Shown piece by piece: positions 1-8,907 of a stretch of DNA of 64,000 nt (position 1 is its first letter; each line of letters begins with the position of its first letter). A model generated the notes under the pieces. It saw only the letters and a list, made by a program, of their open reading frames with translations, searched no databases and was not told the DNA's origin. A program made the position numbers and the translations under genes. The DNA is from DATEOR01 sp963766725 (GTDB lineage Bacteria; Actinomycetota; Thermoleophilia; Gaiellales; Gaiellaceae): assembly GCA_963766725.1 (NCBI GenBank), contig CAVYBK010000001.1, positions 204,007-268,006 of the forward strand, read 5' to 3'.

Positions 1-2
1 GA

Positions 3-224
3 GAGGCGGACGTCAAGGTGACGATCCGGACGGCCTCGGGACGGGTCGTCCGCCGTCTGCGCTCCGACCACCTCGGCACGGGCCGGCACTCCATGGCCTG
101 GAACGTGAAGAACGACAGCGGCAAGGTCGTGCGTGACGGGCGCTATCTCGTCCGCGTGCGAGCGGTGAACTCCATCGGTCCGGTCGCGCTCGTGAAGCCG
201 GTTACCGTGCGCCGCCGCTTCTAG
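3..224 (+). CDS. C-terminal fragment of FlgD-Ig-like domain protein
   Basis: The reading frame is open from the window edge (frame 3) to a TAG at 222-224, so this is the 3' end of a longer gene. The 70 or so residues fit the FlgD Ig-like fold found at the C-terminus of many secreted actinobacterial proteins: a strand with 'GRVVRRL', then 'HSMAWNVKNDSGKVVRDG', then 'YLVRVRAVN'. The same pattern (W-N-G-x-D-x-x-G-x-V-x-x-G-x-Y) occurs in the protein at 20140-20802, so the two are probably relatives. Function is unknown, and a secreted or surface role is inferred only from the domain. Confidence 0.7.
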   Translation, partial: EADVKVTIRTASGRVVRRLRSDHLGTGRHSMAWNVKNDSGKVVRDGRYLVRVRAVNSIGPVALVKPVTVRRRF

Positions 225-247
225 TCCAGGCGCTCGGCGGGCGCAAC

Positions 248-253
248 TACACT
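248..253 (+). promoter_or_regulatory. Candidate -10 box (TACACT) for a leaderless dedA transcript
   Basis: TACACT ends 7 bases before the ATG at 261 and no Shine-Dalgarno sequence lies between. A -10 element this close to the start implies transcription beginning at or next to the start codon, a common actinobacterial arrangement. The -35 region is weak. This is inferred from spacing alone. Confidence 0.4.
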
Positions 254-260
254 CGCCGGA

Positions 261-929
261 ATGACCGAGACGATCACCTCGGCGATCGGCGATTACGGCC
301 TCTATGCCGTGTTCGGCCTCATGCTCGTGGACGCCGTCTTTCCGGCCGCGAGCGAGCTCGTGATGCTCTATGCGGGAGCGGTGGCTGCGGGCGCCTTCGC
401 CGGCCACACCGTCACGCTCTTCGGAACGGAGATCGAGTCGACCTTGTGGGCCTACATCGCCATGGCGACCGCCGGCACGCTGGGCTACCTCATCGGCTCC
501 CTCATCGGGTGGGCGATCGGCTTCTACGGAGGGCGGCCGTTCCTGGAACGGCGCGGAAGCTGGGTGCACCTGACGCCCGAGCGGCTCGACCGCGCCGAAG
601 CGTGGTTCGCCCGCTACGGAGACTGGGCGGTGCTCCTCGGACGGGTCATGCCCGTGGTGCGGTCATTCATCTCGATCCCGGCCGGCGTGCTCGAGATGCC
701 GGTCGTCCGCTACACGGTGCTGACCGCGATCGGCTCCGCGGTCTGGTGCTTCGGCATCGCCGGCGCCGGAGTCGCGCTCGGGTCGAGCTGGGAGCACTTC
801 CACGAGAACTGGCGCTATGCCGACTACGCGGTCGTCTTCCTCGTCGTTCTCGGAGTCGGCTACGGGGCCTTCAAGCTCCTGCGCAGACGGGCGCGGCGCA
901 GGGCAATCCAGAGCCCCACCGAAGGGTAG
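261..929 (+). CDS. DedA/VTT-domain membrane protein
   Basis: A 222-residue polytopic membrane protein of the DedA (SNARE-associated/VTT) family, which is linked to membrane homeostasis and undecaprenyl-phosphate or lipid flipping. The family features visible are an N-terminal re-entrant segment with 'VFPAASELVMLYAG' (conserved E and P), a 'GGRPFLERRGSWV' cytoplasmic stretch, and 'VLLGRVMPVVRSFISIPAG', which carries the conserved R and the G-x-x-x-G/P motif. A C-terminal helix is followed by an Arg-rich tail. ATG 261 is the first in-frame start and follows a likely leaderless promoter. It sits ahead of a nucleotide-sugar gene pair, where a role in recycling lipid carriers would fit (inference). 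Confidence 0.88.
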   Translation: MTETITSAIGDYGLYAVFGLMLVDAVFPAASELVMLYAGAVAAGAFAGHTVTLFGTEIESTLWAYIAMATAGTLGYLIGSLIGWAIGFYGGRPFLERRGSWVHLTPERLDRAEAWFARYGDWAVLLGRVMPVVRSFISIPAGVLEMPVVRYTVLTAIGSAVWCFGIAGAGVALGSSWEHFHENWRYADYAVVFLVVLGVGYGAFKLLRRRARRRAIQSPTEG

Positions 930-932
930 AGT
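927..932 (+). promoter_or_regulatory. Candidate -10 box (TAGAGT) for leaderless GTG start
   Basis: TAGAGT overlaps the 3' end and stop of the DedA gene and ends 6 bases before the GTG at 939. As at 248-253 and 14251-14256, this spacing would produce a transcript beginning close to the start codon. No -35 consensus is obvious. Confidence 0.35.
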
Positions 933-938
933 GGCCCC

Positions 939-2030
939 GTGGCGATCCCGTTGACGGACGTGAGGGCGCAGTATGCGCCGCTCCTCGACGAGCTGAAGGA
1001 CAGGATCGCCGAGGTCCTCGACTCCGGCAGCTTCATCCTCGGGCCCGAGGTGAAGGCGTTCGAGGAGGAGGCCGCGCGCTTCCTCGGCGCCGGAGACGCC
1101 GTCGGCGTCGCCAACGGCACCGACGCGCTCGTCATCGTCCTTGACGCGCTCGGAGTCGGCCCCGGCGACGAGGTCGTCTGCCCGTCCTTCACCTTCTACG
1201 CCACGGCCGAGTCGATCGCCCGCCGCGGCGCGACGCCCGTCTTCGCCGACATCGACCCGGCCACGCTCAACCTCGACCCAGCGGACGTAGGCACGAAGAT
1301 GTCGGAGCGGACGAAGGCAATCCTTCCCGTCCACCTGTTCGGCCGCCCGTGCGATCCCGCGGCGCTTCCCGACGGCGTGCCGGTCGTGGAGGACGCGGCG
1401 CAGGCCTTCGGCGCGAAGGTGGGAGACCGCCGCGCCGGCTCCCTCGCGGCCGCGGCGACGTTCAGCTTCTACCCGACGAAGAACCTGTTCGGGCTCGGCG
1501 ACGGCGGGCTCGTCACGACCGCCGACTCCGAGCTCGCGGATCGCGTCCGGCTCCTCCGCTTCCACGGGTCGCGCGACAAGCAGACGTTCGACGCGGTCGG
1601 CTACAACTCGCGCCTGGACGAGCTCCAGGCGGCGGCGCTCCGCATCTTTCTCCGTCACGTCGACGAGTGGAACGAGGGCCGGCGCGCCGCGGCGGCGCGC
1701 TACGCCGAGCTGGGTCTCGGCGACGTCTGTGAGCTGCCCGCCGACGAGCCCGGCCACGTCTACCACATGTACGTCGTCCGCACGGACGAGCGCGAGCGGC
1801 TGACCGCTGCGCTCGACCAGGCCGGCATCGGCTGGGCCGCGTACTACACGACGCCCCTCCACCTCCAGCCCGCCCTCGCCGAGCTCGGCTACGAGCAGGG
1901 GAGCCTGCCCGAGACCGAGCGGGCCGCCCGGGAGACCCTCGCGCTCCCGATCTGGCCCGCCATCTCGCGGGAGCAGCAGGAGCGGGTCGTCGAGTGCCTG
2001 CGGGCGGCCTCGACCGAGAAGGCCGCCTGA
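939..2030 (+). CDS. DegT/DnrJ/EryC1 family PLP aminotransferase
   Basis: A 363-residue nucleotide-sugar aminotransferase. PLP-dependent members of this family transfer an amino group from glutamate to a 4-keto (or 3-keto) NDP-sugar. Visible features are 'GVANGTDALV' (phosphate-binding turn), 'PSFTFYATAESI', 'VVEDAAQAFGA' (Asp holding the PLP nitrogen) and 'SFYPTKNLFGLGDGG', in which the Lys forms the internal aldimine. 'GYNSRLDELQAA' is also typical. Length matches the family. GTG 939 is the start and the stop overlaps the next ATG (TGATG). The neighbour is a membrane UDP-sugar 4,6-dehydratase, so the pair resembles PglF/PglE of bacillosamine-type synthesis, although no PglD-like acetyltransferase is present here. 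Confidence 0.9.
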   Translation: MAIPLTDVRAQYAPLLDELKDRIAEVLDSGSFILGPEVKAFEEEAARFLGAGDAVGVANGTDALVIVLDALGVGPGDEVVCPSFTFYATAESIARRGATPVFADIDPATLNLDPADVGTKMSERTKAILPVHLFGRPCDPAALPDGVPVVEDAAQAFGAKVGDRRAGSLAAAATFSFYPTKNLFGLGDGGLVTTADSELADRVRLLRFHGSRDKQTFDAVGYNSRLDELQAAALRIFLRHVDEWNEGRRAAAARYAELGLGDVCELPADEPGHVYHMYVVRTDERERLTAALDQAGIGWAAYYTTPLHLQPALAELGYEQGSLPETERAARETLALPIWPAISREQQERVVECLRAASTEKAA

Positions 2031-3910
2031 TGCGAACGCTCAACCGGCACCGGCTGTGGCAGGCGGTCGTGGACTCGGGGCTCGTCGCCCTGGCGTGGAT
2101 CCTCGCCTTCAACATCCGCTTCGACTACGGCGTTCCGCCGCGCTACCAGCCGTTCCTCGACTTCGACGTGATCCTCGTCGTCGTCGGCGTGAAGATCCTC
2201 ACCTTCATCGTCTTCGGCCTGTACGACCACTGGTGGCGCTACGTCTCGATCCGCGACATCTGGCGCTCCCTGCTGGCGGTCACCGTCGCGTCCGTCATCG
2301 CGGTCACCGCGCTCTATTTCTGGAACCCCGTGCCGGGCTTCAGGCTCCCGCGCGGGATCATCGTCATCGACTGGCTGATCCTGCTCGGGCTCGTCGCGGG
2401 CACCCGCCTCGCCGCGCGGACGATCTTCGAGCGCCCGGGCCGGCGGCGGCTCGTCTCGCGGGGGCGAGACGTGCTCGTCGTGGGAGCCGGCGACGCGGGC
2501 CAGCTCATCCTCCGCGAGATGCTGAAGAACCCGAACCTCGGCTACTCGCCGACCGGGCTCGTCGACGACGATCCCCGCAAGAAGAACCTGCGCCTCCACG
2601 GGGTCCGGGTGCTCGGCACGACCGACGACCTGGCGCACCTCCTTCGCGACAACCGCCCGGACGAGGTCATCATCGCGATCCCTTCCGCGGCGGGCGAGAC
2701 GCGGCAGCGGATCGTGAACGAGTGCCGCGACGTCGGCGTCCCGGTCAAGACCCTGCCCGCCGTGCACGAGCTCATCTCCGGCGACCTCAACCTCGCGCGC
2801 CAGCTCCGCGAGGTGCAGGTGGAGGACGTGCTCGGGCGCGAGGCCGTCGAGCTCGACCTCGCCTCGATCGCCTCCTACGTCACCGGCGAGACCGTCCTCG
2901 TCACCGGCGCGGGCGGCTCGATCGGCTCCGAGCTCTGCCGGCAGATCGCAGCGCTCGGCGCCGACCGCATCATCCTCGTCGACCACACGGAGAACGCGCT
3001 CGTCGACATCGAGCGCGAGCTCGCCTACGAGCGCCGCTTCAACTCCACGGTTCCCGTCCTCGCCGACGTGAAGAACCGCCCCAAGATGCGGCGCACGTTC
3101 GACCGCTTCCGGCCCGGGGTCGTCTTCCACGCGGCCGCCTACAAACACGTGCCACTGATGGAGGCAAACCCGGTCGAGTCGGTCCGGAACAACGTGTTCG
3201 GCACCGGCGTGGTCGCCGAGGTCGCCTCCGAGTTCGGCTGCAAGCGCTTCGTCCTCGTCTCGACGGACAAGGCGGTGAACCCGAAGAACGTCCTCGGGCA
3301 GACGAAGGCGCTCTGCGAGTGGATCGCCGAGGCGGCTGCCGCGCGCGAGCACAACGGCACGCAGTTCATCTCGGTCCGCTTCGGCAATGTGCTCGGCTCG
3401 TCGGGAAGCGTGATCCCGCTCTTCCGCCGCCAGATCGCGCGCGGCGGCCCGGTGACCGTGACGCACCCCGAGATGACGCGCTACTTCATGACGATCCCGG
3501 AAGCCGTCCAGCTGATCATCCAGGCCGGCGCGATCGGGGAGAGCGGCGAGATCTACGTGCTCGACATGGGTCCGCCCGTCAGGATCATCGATCTCGCGCA
3601 CAACATGATCCGCCTCTCCGGCAAGGAGCCCGACGTGGATGTCGAGGTGGACTTCATCGGCGTGCGCCCGGGCGAGAAGCTGCACGAGGAGCTATGGGCG
3701 AAGGACGAGGAAGTCGAGCCCACCACTCACCCGAAGATCCTGCGCTGCAACAGCATGCCCGTGGATCCGTCCTGGCTCGAGGACGAGCTCGCCGAGCTCG
3801 AGCGCCTCGTCGAAGCGGGCGAGACACTGGACGTCGTCAACCGCCTCGGGGTGATGGTGCGCGCGCCGCAGCGTGTGTCGGCCGAGGCGCCGGCGCCCGA
3901 GCCGGCCTAG
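2030..3910 (+). CDS. Membrane-anchored UDP-sugar 4,6-dehydratase (CapD/PglF/WbpM type)
   Basis: A 626-residue protein. Four N-terminal membrane segments (residues about 10-130) are followed by a CoA-binding-like domain with 'VVGAGDAGQLILREM' (about 155-280). An extended SDR domain then has the Rossmann motif 'VTGAGGSIGSELCRQ', 'HAAAYKHVPLME', 'VSTDKAVNP' and 'NVLGQTKAL'. Enzymes of this type convert UDP-GlcNAc to the 4-keto-6-deoxy sugar. The usual SDR Tyr is absent, as is normal for the long membrane form (here Leu where many have Met). ATG 2030 overlaps the stop of the aminotransferase, so the two are probably co-translated. The catalysed product would be the substrate of the upstream aminotransferase. 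A strong terminator follows at 3917-3942. Confidence 0.93.
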   Translation: MRTLNRHRLWQAVVDSGLVALAWILAFNIRFDYGVPPRYQPFLDFDVILVVVGVKILTFIVFGLYDHWWRYVSIRDIWRSLLAVTVASVIAVTALYFWNPVPGFRLPRGIIVIDWLILLGLVAGTRLAARTIFERPGRRRLVSRGRDVLVVGAGDAGQLILREMLKNPNLGYSPTGLVDDDPRKKNLRLHGVRVLGTTDDLAHLLRDNRPDEVIIAIPSAAGETRQRIVNECRDVGVPVKTLPAVHELISGDLNLARQLREVQVEDVLGREAVELDLASIASYVTGETVLVTGAGGSIGSELCRQIAALGADRIILVDHTENALVDIERELAYERRFNSTVPVLADVKNRPKMRRTFDRFRPGVVFHAAAYKHVPLMEANPVESVRNNVFGTGVVAEVASEFGCKRFVLVSTDKAVNPKNVLGQTKALCEWIAEAAAAREHNGTQFISVRFGNVLGSSGSVIPLFRRQIARGGPVTVTHPEMTRYFMTIPEAVQLIIQAGAIGESGEIYVLDMGPPVRIIDLAHNMIRLSGKEPDVDVEVDFIGVRPGEKLHEELWAKDEEVEPTTHPKILRCNSMPVDPSWLEDELAELERLVEAGETLDVVNRLGVMVRAPQRVSAEAPAPEPA

Positions 3911-3916
3911 AGACGA

Positions 3917-3942
3917 CGAGGGCCGGCGGTGGCCGGCCCTCG
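3917..3942. terminator. Perfect 11-bp stem-loop between convergent genes
   Basis: CGAGGGCCGGC pairs perfectly with GCCGGCCCTCG across a GGTG loop. It lies 6 bases after the stop of the dehydratase and 22 bases before the stop of the opposing PhoX-family gene. No U-tract follows on either strand, as is common in high-GC actinobacteria. It probably terminates both transcripts. Confidence 0.75.
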
Positions 3943-3964
3943 CATCGTTCGCTTCGATCCGCTG

Positions 3965-5266
3965 CTAGCGGTCGTACGGCTGGTTGAAGTTCCCGCCCGT
4001 CCGCTGGATCGCGATCACCCTGCTCTGGAACGGCGGGTCGGCCTGCACCGAGAGGTACATGATCCTGTTGTCGTTCGAGAACCACATACCCGTCGGCTCG
4101 AACCGGTTCGGGAGCGTCGCGAAGAGCTCCAGGTTCTCCGCGCCGGTCTCGCCGCGCGGAAGCAGCCAGACCTCGTTCGCGCCACCCGTGCCCGGCTGTG
4201 CGAAGTCGGCCGAGCCGTGGTCTTCCATGATGAAGAGGTCGCCCGCATCCGTGAAGCGGATGTTGTCGGGACGCGCCATCCGGGCGAAGCTGCCCGCGAC
4301 GATGATCTGCCCGTGCACCGTTTCCTGGCTGAGGTCGGTGAGCTTCCAGACGTTGCCCGGATTGGGCAGGGCGCCCGACTCGGTGAAGACGACCGCATCG
4401 CCGGAAGCGGCGGTGAGCATTCCCTCGGCCTTCTCGAACGAGTTCGCCGCGGTCGCCGGCCCGGCACGCGCGACCATGTCCGCCTCGGCGTTGAACGGGT
4501 CGAGCGGGCCGACCCAGTGGCCTGAGTTAGTCGCCCGGTCGAAGACGAGGCCGTACAGGCTTCCGGTCGTCAGGTCGTTCGCCCGGTCGGGCACGAACTT
4601 GAACAGGTACTGGTAGTTCCCACGATCGTTGGTCAGGTACCAGTTCTTGCCGACCCGGGCTTCCTGCTCGTGGCTGAAGCGGCCCATGCCCGTGAGCCGC
4701 GTCTCGGCTCCCGTGGCGGGGTCGATCTCCCAGACCCAGCCGGAGAGCTTGTCGGGGTCGTTCAGGAACGGGAACTCCTCGTTCGTCAGGTACGTGTTCC
4801 ACGGCGTCTTCGCGCCGGCACAGTTGTCATGAAGGCCGGTCGTGATCAGCTCGCGCCTGAGGACAGTGACCCCGTCCTTCGCCAGCACGATTCGCGAGAC
4901 CGAGCCCGAGCCGTCCGAGTCACCGTCGCCGGCGGTCTGCTCCGGGACGGCGCATTTGCCCGCGTCGCCCTGAAAGTCGCCGGGCCGCGGTTGCGTCAGC
5001 TCGTGGTTCGAGATGAGCCACGTCTCGTCGCCGGCGCTGAAGACGACGTTCGCGTCGAAGTCCTCCGGCATCGGGAACGTCCCGCCGCTCTCCGTCGAGG
5101 TGACGGAATCGGTACACCCCGTCGAGATGATCGTGTACGTGAAGCCACCGGCCAGGTTGATGACCGGGTCGCCGGTCCCGACCGGGCCGGGCGGGTCTGC
5201 CACGGCTGTGGCTGTCGCCATGAGCACGGTCGCGACGGCGGCCAGTGCAAGCAACGCTCGTCTCAT
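3965..5266 (-). CDS. Secreted PhoX/DUF839-family protein
   Basis: A 433-residue exported protein. An N-terminal signal peptide (two Arg, a hydrophobic run, likely cleavage after 'TATAVA') is followed by a beta-propeller-like domain of the DUF839 (PhoX alkaline phosphatase-like) family. Visible features include 'ETWLISNHEL', 'GWVWEIDPATG', 'GRFSHEQEARVG', 'YQYLFKFVPD', 'RPDNIRFTDAGDLFIMEDHG' and 'EVWLLPRG'. PhoX proteins are calcium/iron phosphatases, but many DUF839 proteins have no proven activity, so an exact reaction is not assigned. The Tat twin-Arg motif is not evident. It is convergent with the dehydratase gene across a shared terminator. Confidence 0.85.
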   Translation of the reverse strand: MRRALLALAAVATVLMATATAVADPPGPVGTGDPVINLAGGFTYTIISTGCTDSVTSTESGGTFPMPEDFDANVVFSAGDETWLISNHELTQPRPGDFQGDAGKCAVPEQTAGDGDSDGSGSVSRIVLAKDGVTVLRRELITTGLHDNCAGAKTPWNTYLTNEEFPFLNDPDKLSGWVWEIDPATGAETRLTGMGRFSHEQEARVGKNWYLTNDRGNYQYLFKFVPDRANDLTTGSLYGLVFDRATNSGHWVGPLDPFNAEADMVARAGPATAANSFEKAEGMLTAASGDAVVFTESGALPNPGNVWKLTDLSQETVHGQIIVAGSFARMARPDNIRFTDAGDLFIMEDHGSADFAQPGTGGANEVWLLPRGETGAENLELFATLPNRFEPTGMWFSNDNRIMYLSVQADPPFQSRVIAIQRTGGNFNQPYDR

Positions 5267-5305
5267 GCCTACCTCCCCTGTAGGTCGAAGTCCCAGCGCG
5301 GCAGT

Positions 5306-6307
5306 CTAAACGGGCATCAGCAGTTCGAGCATCTGTGCCGGGTCGCGCCGCACGCGCTGCCCCTCGCCGCTCCGCTTCACGAGCTCGAGCGCGCGCGGGT
5401 CCGTGAGCGGACGGAGCCTGCCCTCGCGGATCAGCGCCTCGTCGACGCCCCCGAGCCGGCCTCCGTACGTGGTGTAGACGGGGATGCCGAGCGCGGCCGC
5501 CTCGCGGTTCATCGTCCCGCCCGCGGAGACGACGAGATCGGCGAACGCGATCAGGCTCTGCGCGTCCACGGCGCCGTCGGGGACGATCACGGACGGGAGC
5601 TCGAGGCCGCGCACGTAGTCCCGCTGCTCGTCCGTGCGGGGGAGGACGACCGCATGCACGTTCTCGTGGCTGCCGAGGAACGTGAGCACCTGCGGGAAGA
5701 GCGGGTTCGACTTGCGGTGGTAGAGCGAGACGTCCGGCGGCGTCCGCACGACGACCAGGATTCGCTCCAGGTCGACCCCGAGCTCGGTGAGGACTTCCGG
5801 GCGAGGCTCGAAGTCCGAGAGGTAGTACTCCTCCTTGAGCCCCGGGTACTGCCGCAGCTTCGGCGGGTGGACGCCGTAGCGCTCGAGCCGCTCGGCGGGG
5901 ATCGCGTCGGGCACGACGACGAAGGTCGCCGCGCGGCAGCCCAGCTGGTGCTGCACGGTCGCGAACTCGTAGTCGAAGGTCGTCGAGCTCGGGATGCCGA
6001 GCGCGCGCGCGGTCAGCGTCAGGTGGTGTGAGCCGTGGGCGAGCGCCGCGTCGAAGTGCCTGCCTCGCGCCCAGCGCCGCAGCTTGGACATGCGCGTCAC
6101 CATCGTCGCGAGCTTGCCGACGCGGGATCGGCCGCCGTGGTGGCCGATCAACTCCGCCTCGATGCCGTGCTGCTCGAGGAGCTGGACGGTCTGCGCGTAG
6201 TCGCGGGCCGTGACCTCGACCTCGTCACCGCGCTCGCGCATGAGTGCGATCAGCGGCCGGAACACCAGCACATGGGCCGGTGCCGTGATGTCCACCCAGA
6301 TCTTCAC
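5306..6307 (-). CDS. DUF354 family glycosyltransferase-like protein
   Basis: A 333-residue protein of the DUF354 family, which has the GT-B fold of UDP-GlcNAc 2-epimerases and glycosyltransferases. The start 'VKIWVDITAPAHVLVFRPL' is characteristic, as are 'AHGSHHLTLTARALGIPS', 'VVVRTPPDVSLYHR' and 'FADLVVSAGGTMNREAAALG'. The last of these resembles the nucleotide-sugar site of the fold. GTG 6307 overlaps the AsnB stop by 4 bases (GTGA), so it is translationally coupled to asnB and the upstream sugar-phosphate transferase. It likely acts in glycan assembly in the cytoplasm. The precise reaction is unknown. Confidence 0.85.
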   Translation of the reverse strand: MKIWVDITAPAHVLVFRPLIALMRERGDEVEVTARDYAQTVQLLEQHGIEAELIGHHGGRSRVGKLATMVTRMSKLRRWARGRHFDAALAHGSHHLTLTARALGIPSSTTFDYEFATVQHQLGCRAATFVVVPDAIPAERLERYGVHPPKLRQYPGLKEEYYLSDFEPRPEVLTELGVDLERILVVVRTPPDVSLYHRKSNPLFPQVLTFLGSHENVHAVVLPRTDEQRDYVRGLELPSVIVPDGAVDAQSLIAFADLVVSAGGTMNREAAALGIPVYTTYGGRLGGVDEALIREGRLRPLTDPRALELVKRSGEGQRVRRDPAQMLELLMPV

Positions 6308-8178
6308 GCGGCGACGGCTGCGGGCTTGGCGGCCACCTGCTCGTGCCAGAGCGTGAACGTGAGGAGGCCCCAGAGCTGGCGGGAGAGGTCTTCTCGCCCG
6401 GCCACGTGGTCGTCGAGCAAGCGGCGCACGGTCTCCGGCCGGAAGAAGCCCTGGCGGCGGAGCGTCTCCTCCGACAGCACCTCGCGCGCGAAGGGAACGA
6501 GCGGTCCCCGAAGCCAGGCCGCCGCGGGGATGGAGAAGCCGCGCTTCCGTCCCGAGACGACCGAGTCCGGGAGGAGCGGCGCGACGGCCTTGCGCAGCAG
6601 GCGCTTCTTCGAGAAGCCGCGGACCTTGAGGCGCGTCGGGAGGGCGAGCGCGAGGGTGGCGACAACGGGGTCGAGATAGGGGACGCGAGCCTCGAGGGAG
6701 TGCGCCATGCTCGCCCGGTCGGTCTTCACGAGCAGGTCGTCGACGAGGTAGATGCCGAGGTCGACGTCCTGCAGGCGCGCGAGCTCCTCGGCGCCTTCCG
6801 TCTCCGCGTAACGCGCCCGATAGACGTCGAGCGGGTCGGAGCTGCCGCGTCGGTCGGGCTCGAGCAGGGCCGCGCGCGCCTCTGGCGAGAAGATCTCCTT
6901 CCAGCCGTGGTGGCGCTCGAGCGGTGGGAGGTGCGCCGCCCGGACGAAGCGCTTCGCCCGGTAGTCGAGGCTCGCCCTGGCGGAGGAGCTCGGCAGGCGC
7001 TCGACGAGCGGCCGTGCCGCTCGAGCCAGCGGCCCGATCTTCGGCGCCAGCAGGTCGGCGACGTAGGTGTGGTAGCCGCCGAAGAGCTCGTCGCCCCCCT
7101 CGCCGGAGAGCGCCACCTTCACATCGCGCGCGGCGAGCTCCGAGACGAGATAGGTGGGCAGCGCCGAGGAGTCCGCGAACGGCTCGTCGAAGGCCTCTGC
7201 GAGCTTCGGCAGGAGCTCGGTCGCGTCGGGCCGCACGACGAGCTCGTGGTGGTCGGTGTCGTAGAGCTCGGCGACCTTGCGCGCATCCGCGAGCTCGTCG
7301 AAGGAGCCCTCTTCGAAGCCGATCGAGAACGTCTGCACCCGCTTGCCGCTTTCGAGTGCGGCAAGCGCCGCGAGCGCTCCCGAATCGACGCCGCCCGAGA
7401 GTAGGACGCCGACCGGCACGTCGGCGAGGAGATGCGCCCGCACCGAGTCTCGCAAGCGTGCGCGCAGCTCTTCGGCCAGTTCGTTCTCGTCTTCCGTCCG
7501 CACGTCGCCGGCCTGGACGGGGGCCGGACGCGCGTAGCGCTCCACTGTCGGCTCGCCCTCGCCTTCCCAGACGAGCATGTGGCCGGCAGGAAGCTTCTTC
7601 GTCCCCTCCCAGATCGAAAGCGGCGCCGGAATCGAGTTGAAGGCGAGGAAGGCCTCGAGGGCGTCGAGGTCGACCTCGCCGCGGGGGAGAGCCTTGAGCT
7701 CCGACGCGAAGGCGAGCGTGCCGCCTTCGGTCGAGTAGTACAGCGGCTTGATCCCGAAGGCGTCGCGGGCGAGCACGAGCCGCCGGCGCTTCGAGTCCCA
7801 GAGCGCGACCGCGAACATCCCGCGCAGCTCGCGGACGTAGTGCGGCCCGTACTCCTCGTAGAGGTGCAGGTGGACCTCGGTGTCGCTCGCCGTTCGGAAG
7901 CGATGCCCGCGCCGTTCGAGCGTCGCGCGCAGCTCGAGGTGGTTGTAGATCTCGCCGTTCTGGACGACCTGAATGGAGCCGTCCTCGTTCCCGATGGGCT
8001 GGTCGCCGCCGGCGAGGTCGATGATGGAGAGACGGCGCGACGCCAGGGCGACCGGGCCGTCGACGAGCGTGCCCGCGCTGTCCGGGCCGCGGTGGCGCAG
8101 CGTCTCGTTCATGCCCTCGAGCGGCCCCGAGTCGACGGGGCTTCCGTCGAGCGAGGCGAGTCCGCAGATCCCGCACAT
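6304..8178 (-). CDS. asnB: Asparagine synthase (glutamine-hydrolysing)
   Basis: A 624-residue AsnB-type amidotransferase. It starts 'MCGICG', so Cys2 can serve as the glutaminase nucleophile after Met removal. It has 'LRHRGPDSAG', the N-terminal class II domain, and then the synthetase domain with the PP-loop 'LLSGGVDSGALAAL' and 'KVALSGEGGDELFGGY'. Length is normal. Stand-alone AsnB makes asparagine, but copies inside polysaccharide clusters often amidate sugar acids or glycan precursors. The position between a sugar-phosphate transferase and a DUF354 protein favours the latter (inference). There is no frameshift over 1.9 kb. It overlaps the next gene by 4 bases. Confidence 0.93.
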   Translation of the reverse strand: MCGICGLASLDGSPVDSGPLEGMNETLRHRGPDSAGTLVDGPVALASRRLSIIDLAGGDQPIGNEDGSIQVVQNGEIYNHLELRATLERRGHRFRTASDTEVHLHLYEEYGPHYVRELRGMFAVALWDSKRRRLVLARDAFGIKPLYYSTEGGTLAFASELKALPRGEVDLDALEAFLAFNSIPAPLSIWEGTKKLPAGHMLVWEGEGEPTVERYARPAPVQAGDVRTEDENELAEELRARLRDSVRAHLLADVPVGVLLSGGVDSGALAALAALESGKRVQTFSIGFEEGSFDELADARKVAELYDTDHHELVVRPDATELLPKLAEAFDEPFADSSALPTYLVSELAARDVKVALSGEGGDELFGGYHTYVADLLAPKIGPLARAARPLVERLPSSSARASLDYRAKRFVRAAHLPPLERHHGWKEIFSPEARAALLEPDRRGSSDPLDVYRARYAETEGAEELARLQDVDLGIYLVDDLLVKTDRASMAHSLEARVPYLDPVVATLALALPTRLKVRGFSKKRLLRKAVAPLLPDSVVSGRKRGFSIPAAAWLRGPLVPFAREVLSEETLRRQGFFRPETVRRLLDDHVAGREDLSRQLWGLLTFTLWHEQVAAKPAAVAA

Positions 8179-8189
8179 GGCTCCTGAGT

Positions 8190-8885
8190 CTAGTGACGCC
8201 CTCCGCGCAGGAGCCCCCACACAGCTGCGGCGGACTGCTTGATCACGCGCCAGGCCGTCGTCACGACCACGCGGAGATAGAGGCCGACGGAGCGGTCGGC
8301 GATGTACTCGAGATCGTGCGCGAGCTTCTCCGCCCACGACTCCTCGCGGCCCATGCGCGTTTGCGCGAGCCCGGTGAGCCCCGGCCTGACGACGAGACGC
8401 TGCCAGTACTGGGGGATCTCCTGGGCGAGCTCCTCGAAGAAGGTCGGGCGGATCGGCCGCGGCCCGACGATGGACATGTCGCCGCGCAGGACGTTCCAGA
8501 GCTGTGGCATCTCGTCGAGCTGCGACGCGCGGAGCCAGCGCCCTAGCCGCGTCACCTCCGCCGCGGTGCGGATGGAGAGCTCCTGGCCGTAGTACGGGCC
8601 CAGGCGCGACTCGGCGTCGCGTCTGAGCGTCCGGAACTTGAACATGTGAAAGATCCGGCCGTATCGCCCGACCCGCAGGCCGCGGTAGAAGAGCGGCGTG
8701 CCCGAGGTGGCGAGGAAGACGATCGTGACGAGGACGAGGATCGGCAGGGCGACGATGAGCACGCTCGCCGAGATGAGAATGTCGAGGGAGCGCAGAGCAG
8801 CGTCCACCCCACGGCGGTCGGCTCCCTCTCTGGACAGCCGCGCGTAGCGCTCGGCGAGCGACTCGGTTTCCGGCGAGAGCGTCAT
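8190..8885 (-). CDS. Polyprenyl-phosphate sugar-phosphate transferase (short form)
   Basis: A 231-residue monotopic phosphoglycosyl transferase of the bacterial sugar transferase family, which moves a sugar-1-phosphate from an NDP-sugar to undecaprenyl phosphate at the inner face of the membrane to start a glycan. Visible features are a membrane segment at about residues 33-58 ('LVTIVFLATSGTPLFYRGLRVG'), 'FHMFKFRTL', the Asp-Glu pair 'DEMPQLWNVLRGD', 'SIVGPRP' and 'VRPGLTGLAQ'. It opens the minus-strand asnB operon and is divergent from the LysR gene, with 22 bases between the two starts. It is one of three initiating transferases in the window. Confidence 0.92.
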   Translation of the reverse strand: MTLSPETESLAERYARLSREGADRRGVDAALRSLDILISASVLIVALPILVLVTIVFLATSGTPLFYRGLRVGRYGRIFHMFKFRTLRRDAESRLGPYYGQELSIRTAAEVTRLGRWLRASQLDEMPQLWNVLRGDMSIVGPRPIRPTFFEELAQEIPQYWQRLVVRPGLTGLAQTRMGREESWAEKLAHDLEYIADRSVGLYLRVVVTTAWRVIKQSAAAVWGLLRGGRH

Positions 8886-8907
8886 CGGCTTAGTCGCTGC
8901 ATAATGA

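Noticed and set aside
663..1862. Long open frame on the minus strand opposite the DedA and DegT genes
   Set aside because: It is Arg/Asp/Val-rich with no recognisable motif, and lies antisense to two clear genes. Such shadows are expected in high-GC DNA with strong third-base bias.
1889..3685. 598-codon minus-strand open frame opposite the 4,6-dehydratase
   Set aside because: Composition is typical of an antisense shadow (runs of Asp, Arg, Val, His), and the plus strand holds a complete, motif-rich gene.
5306..8176. 956-codon open frame covering the DUF354 and asnB region
   Set aside because: Only the last third (from GTG 6307) is real. The rest is an off-frame reading of asnB, whose own frame starts MCGICG at 8178 and is intact.
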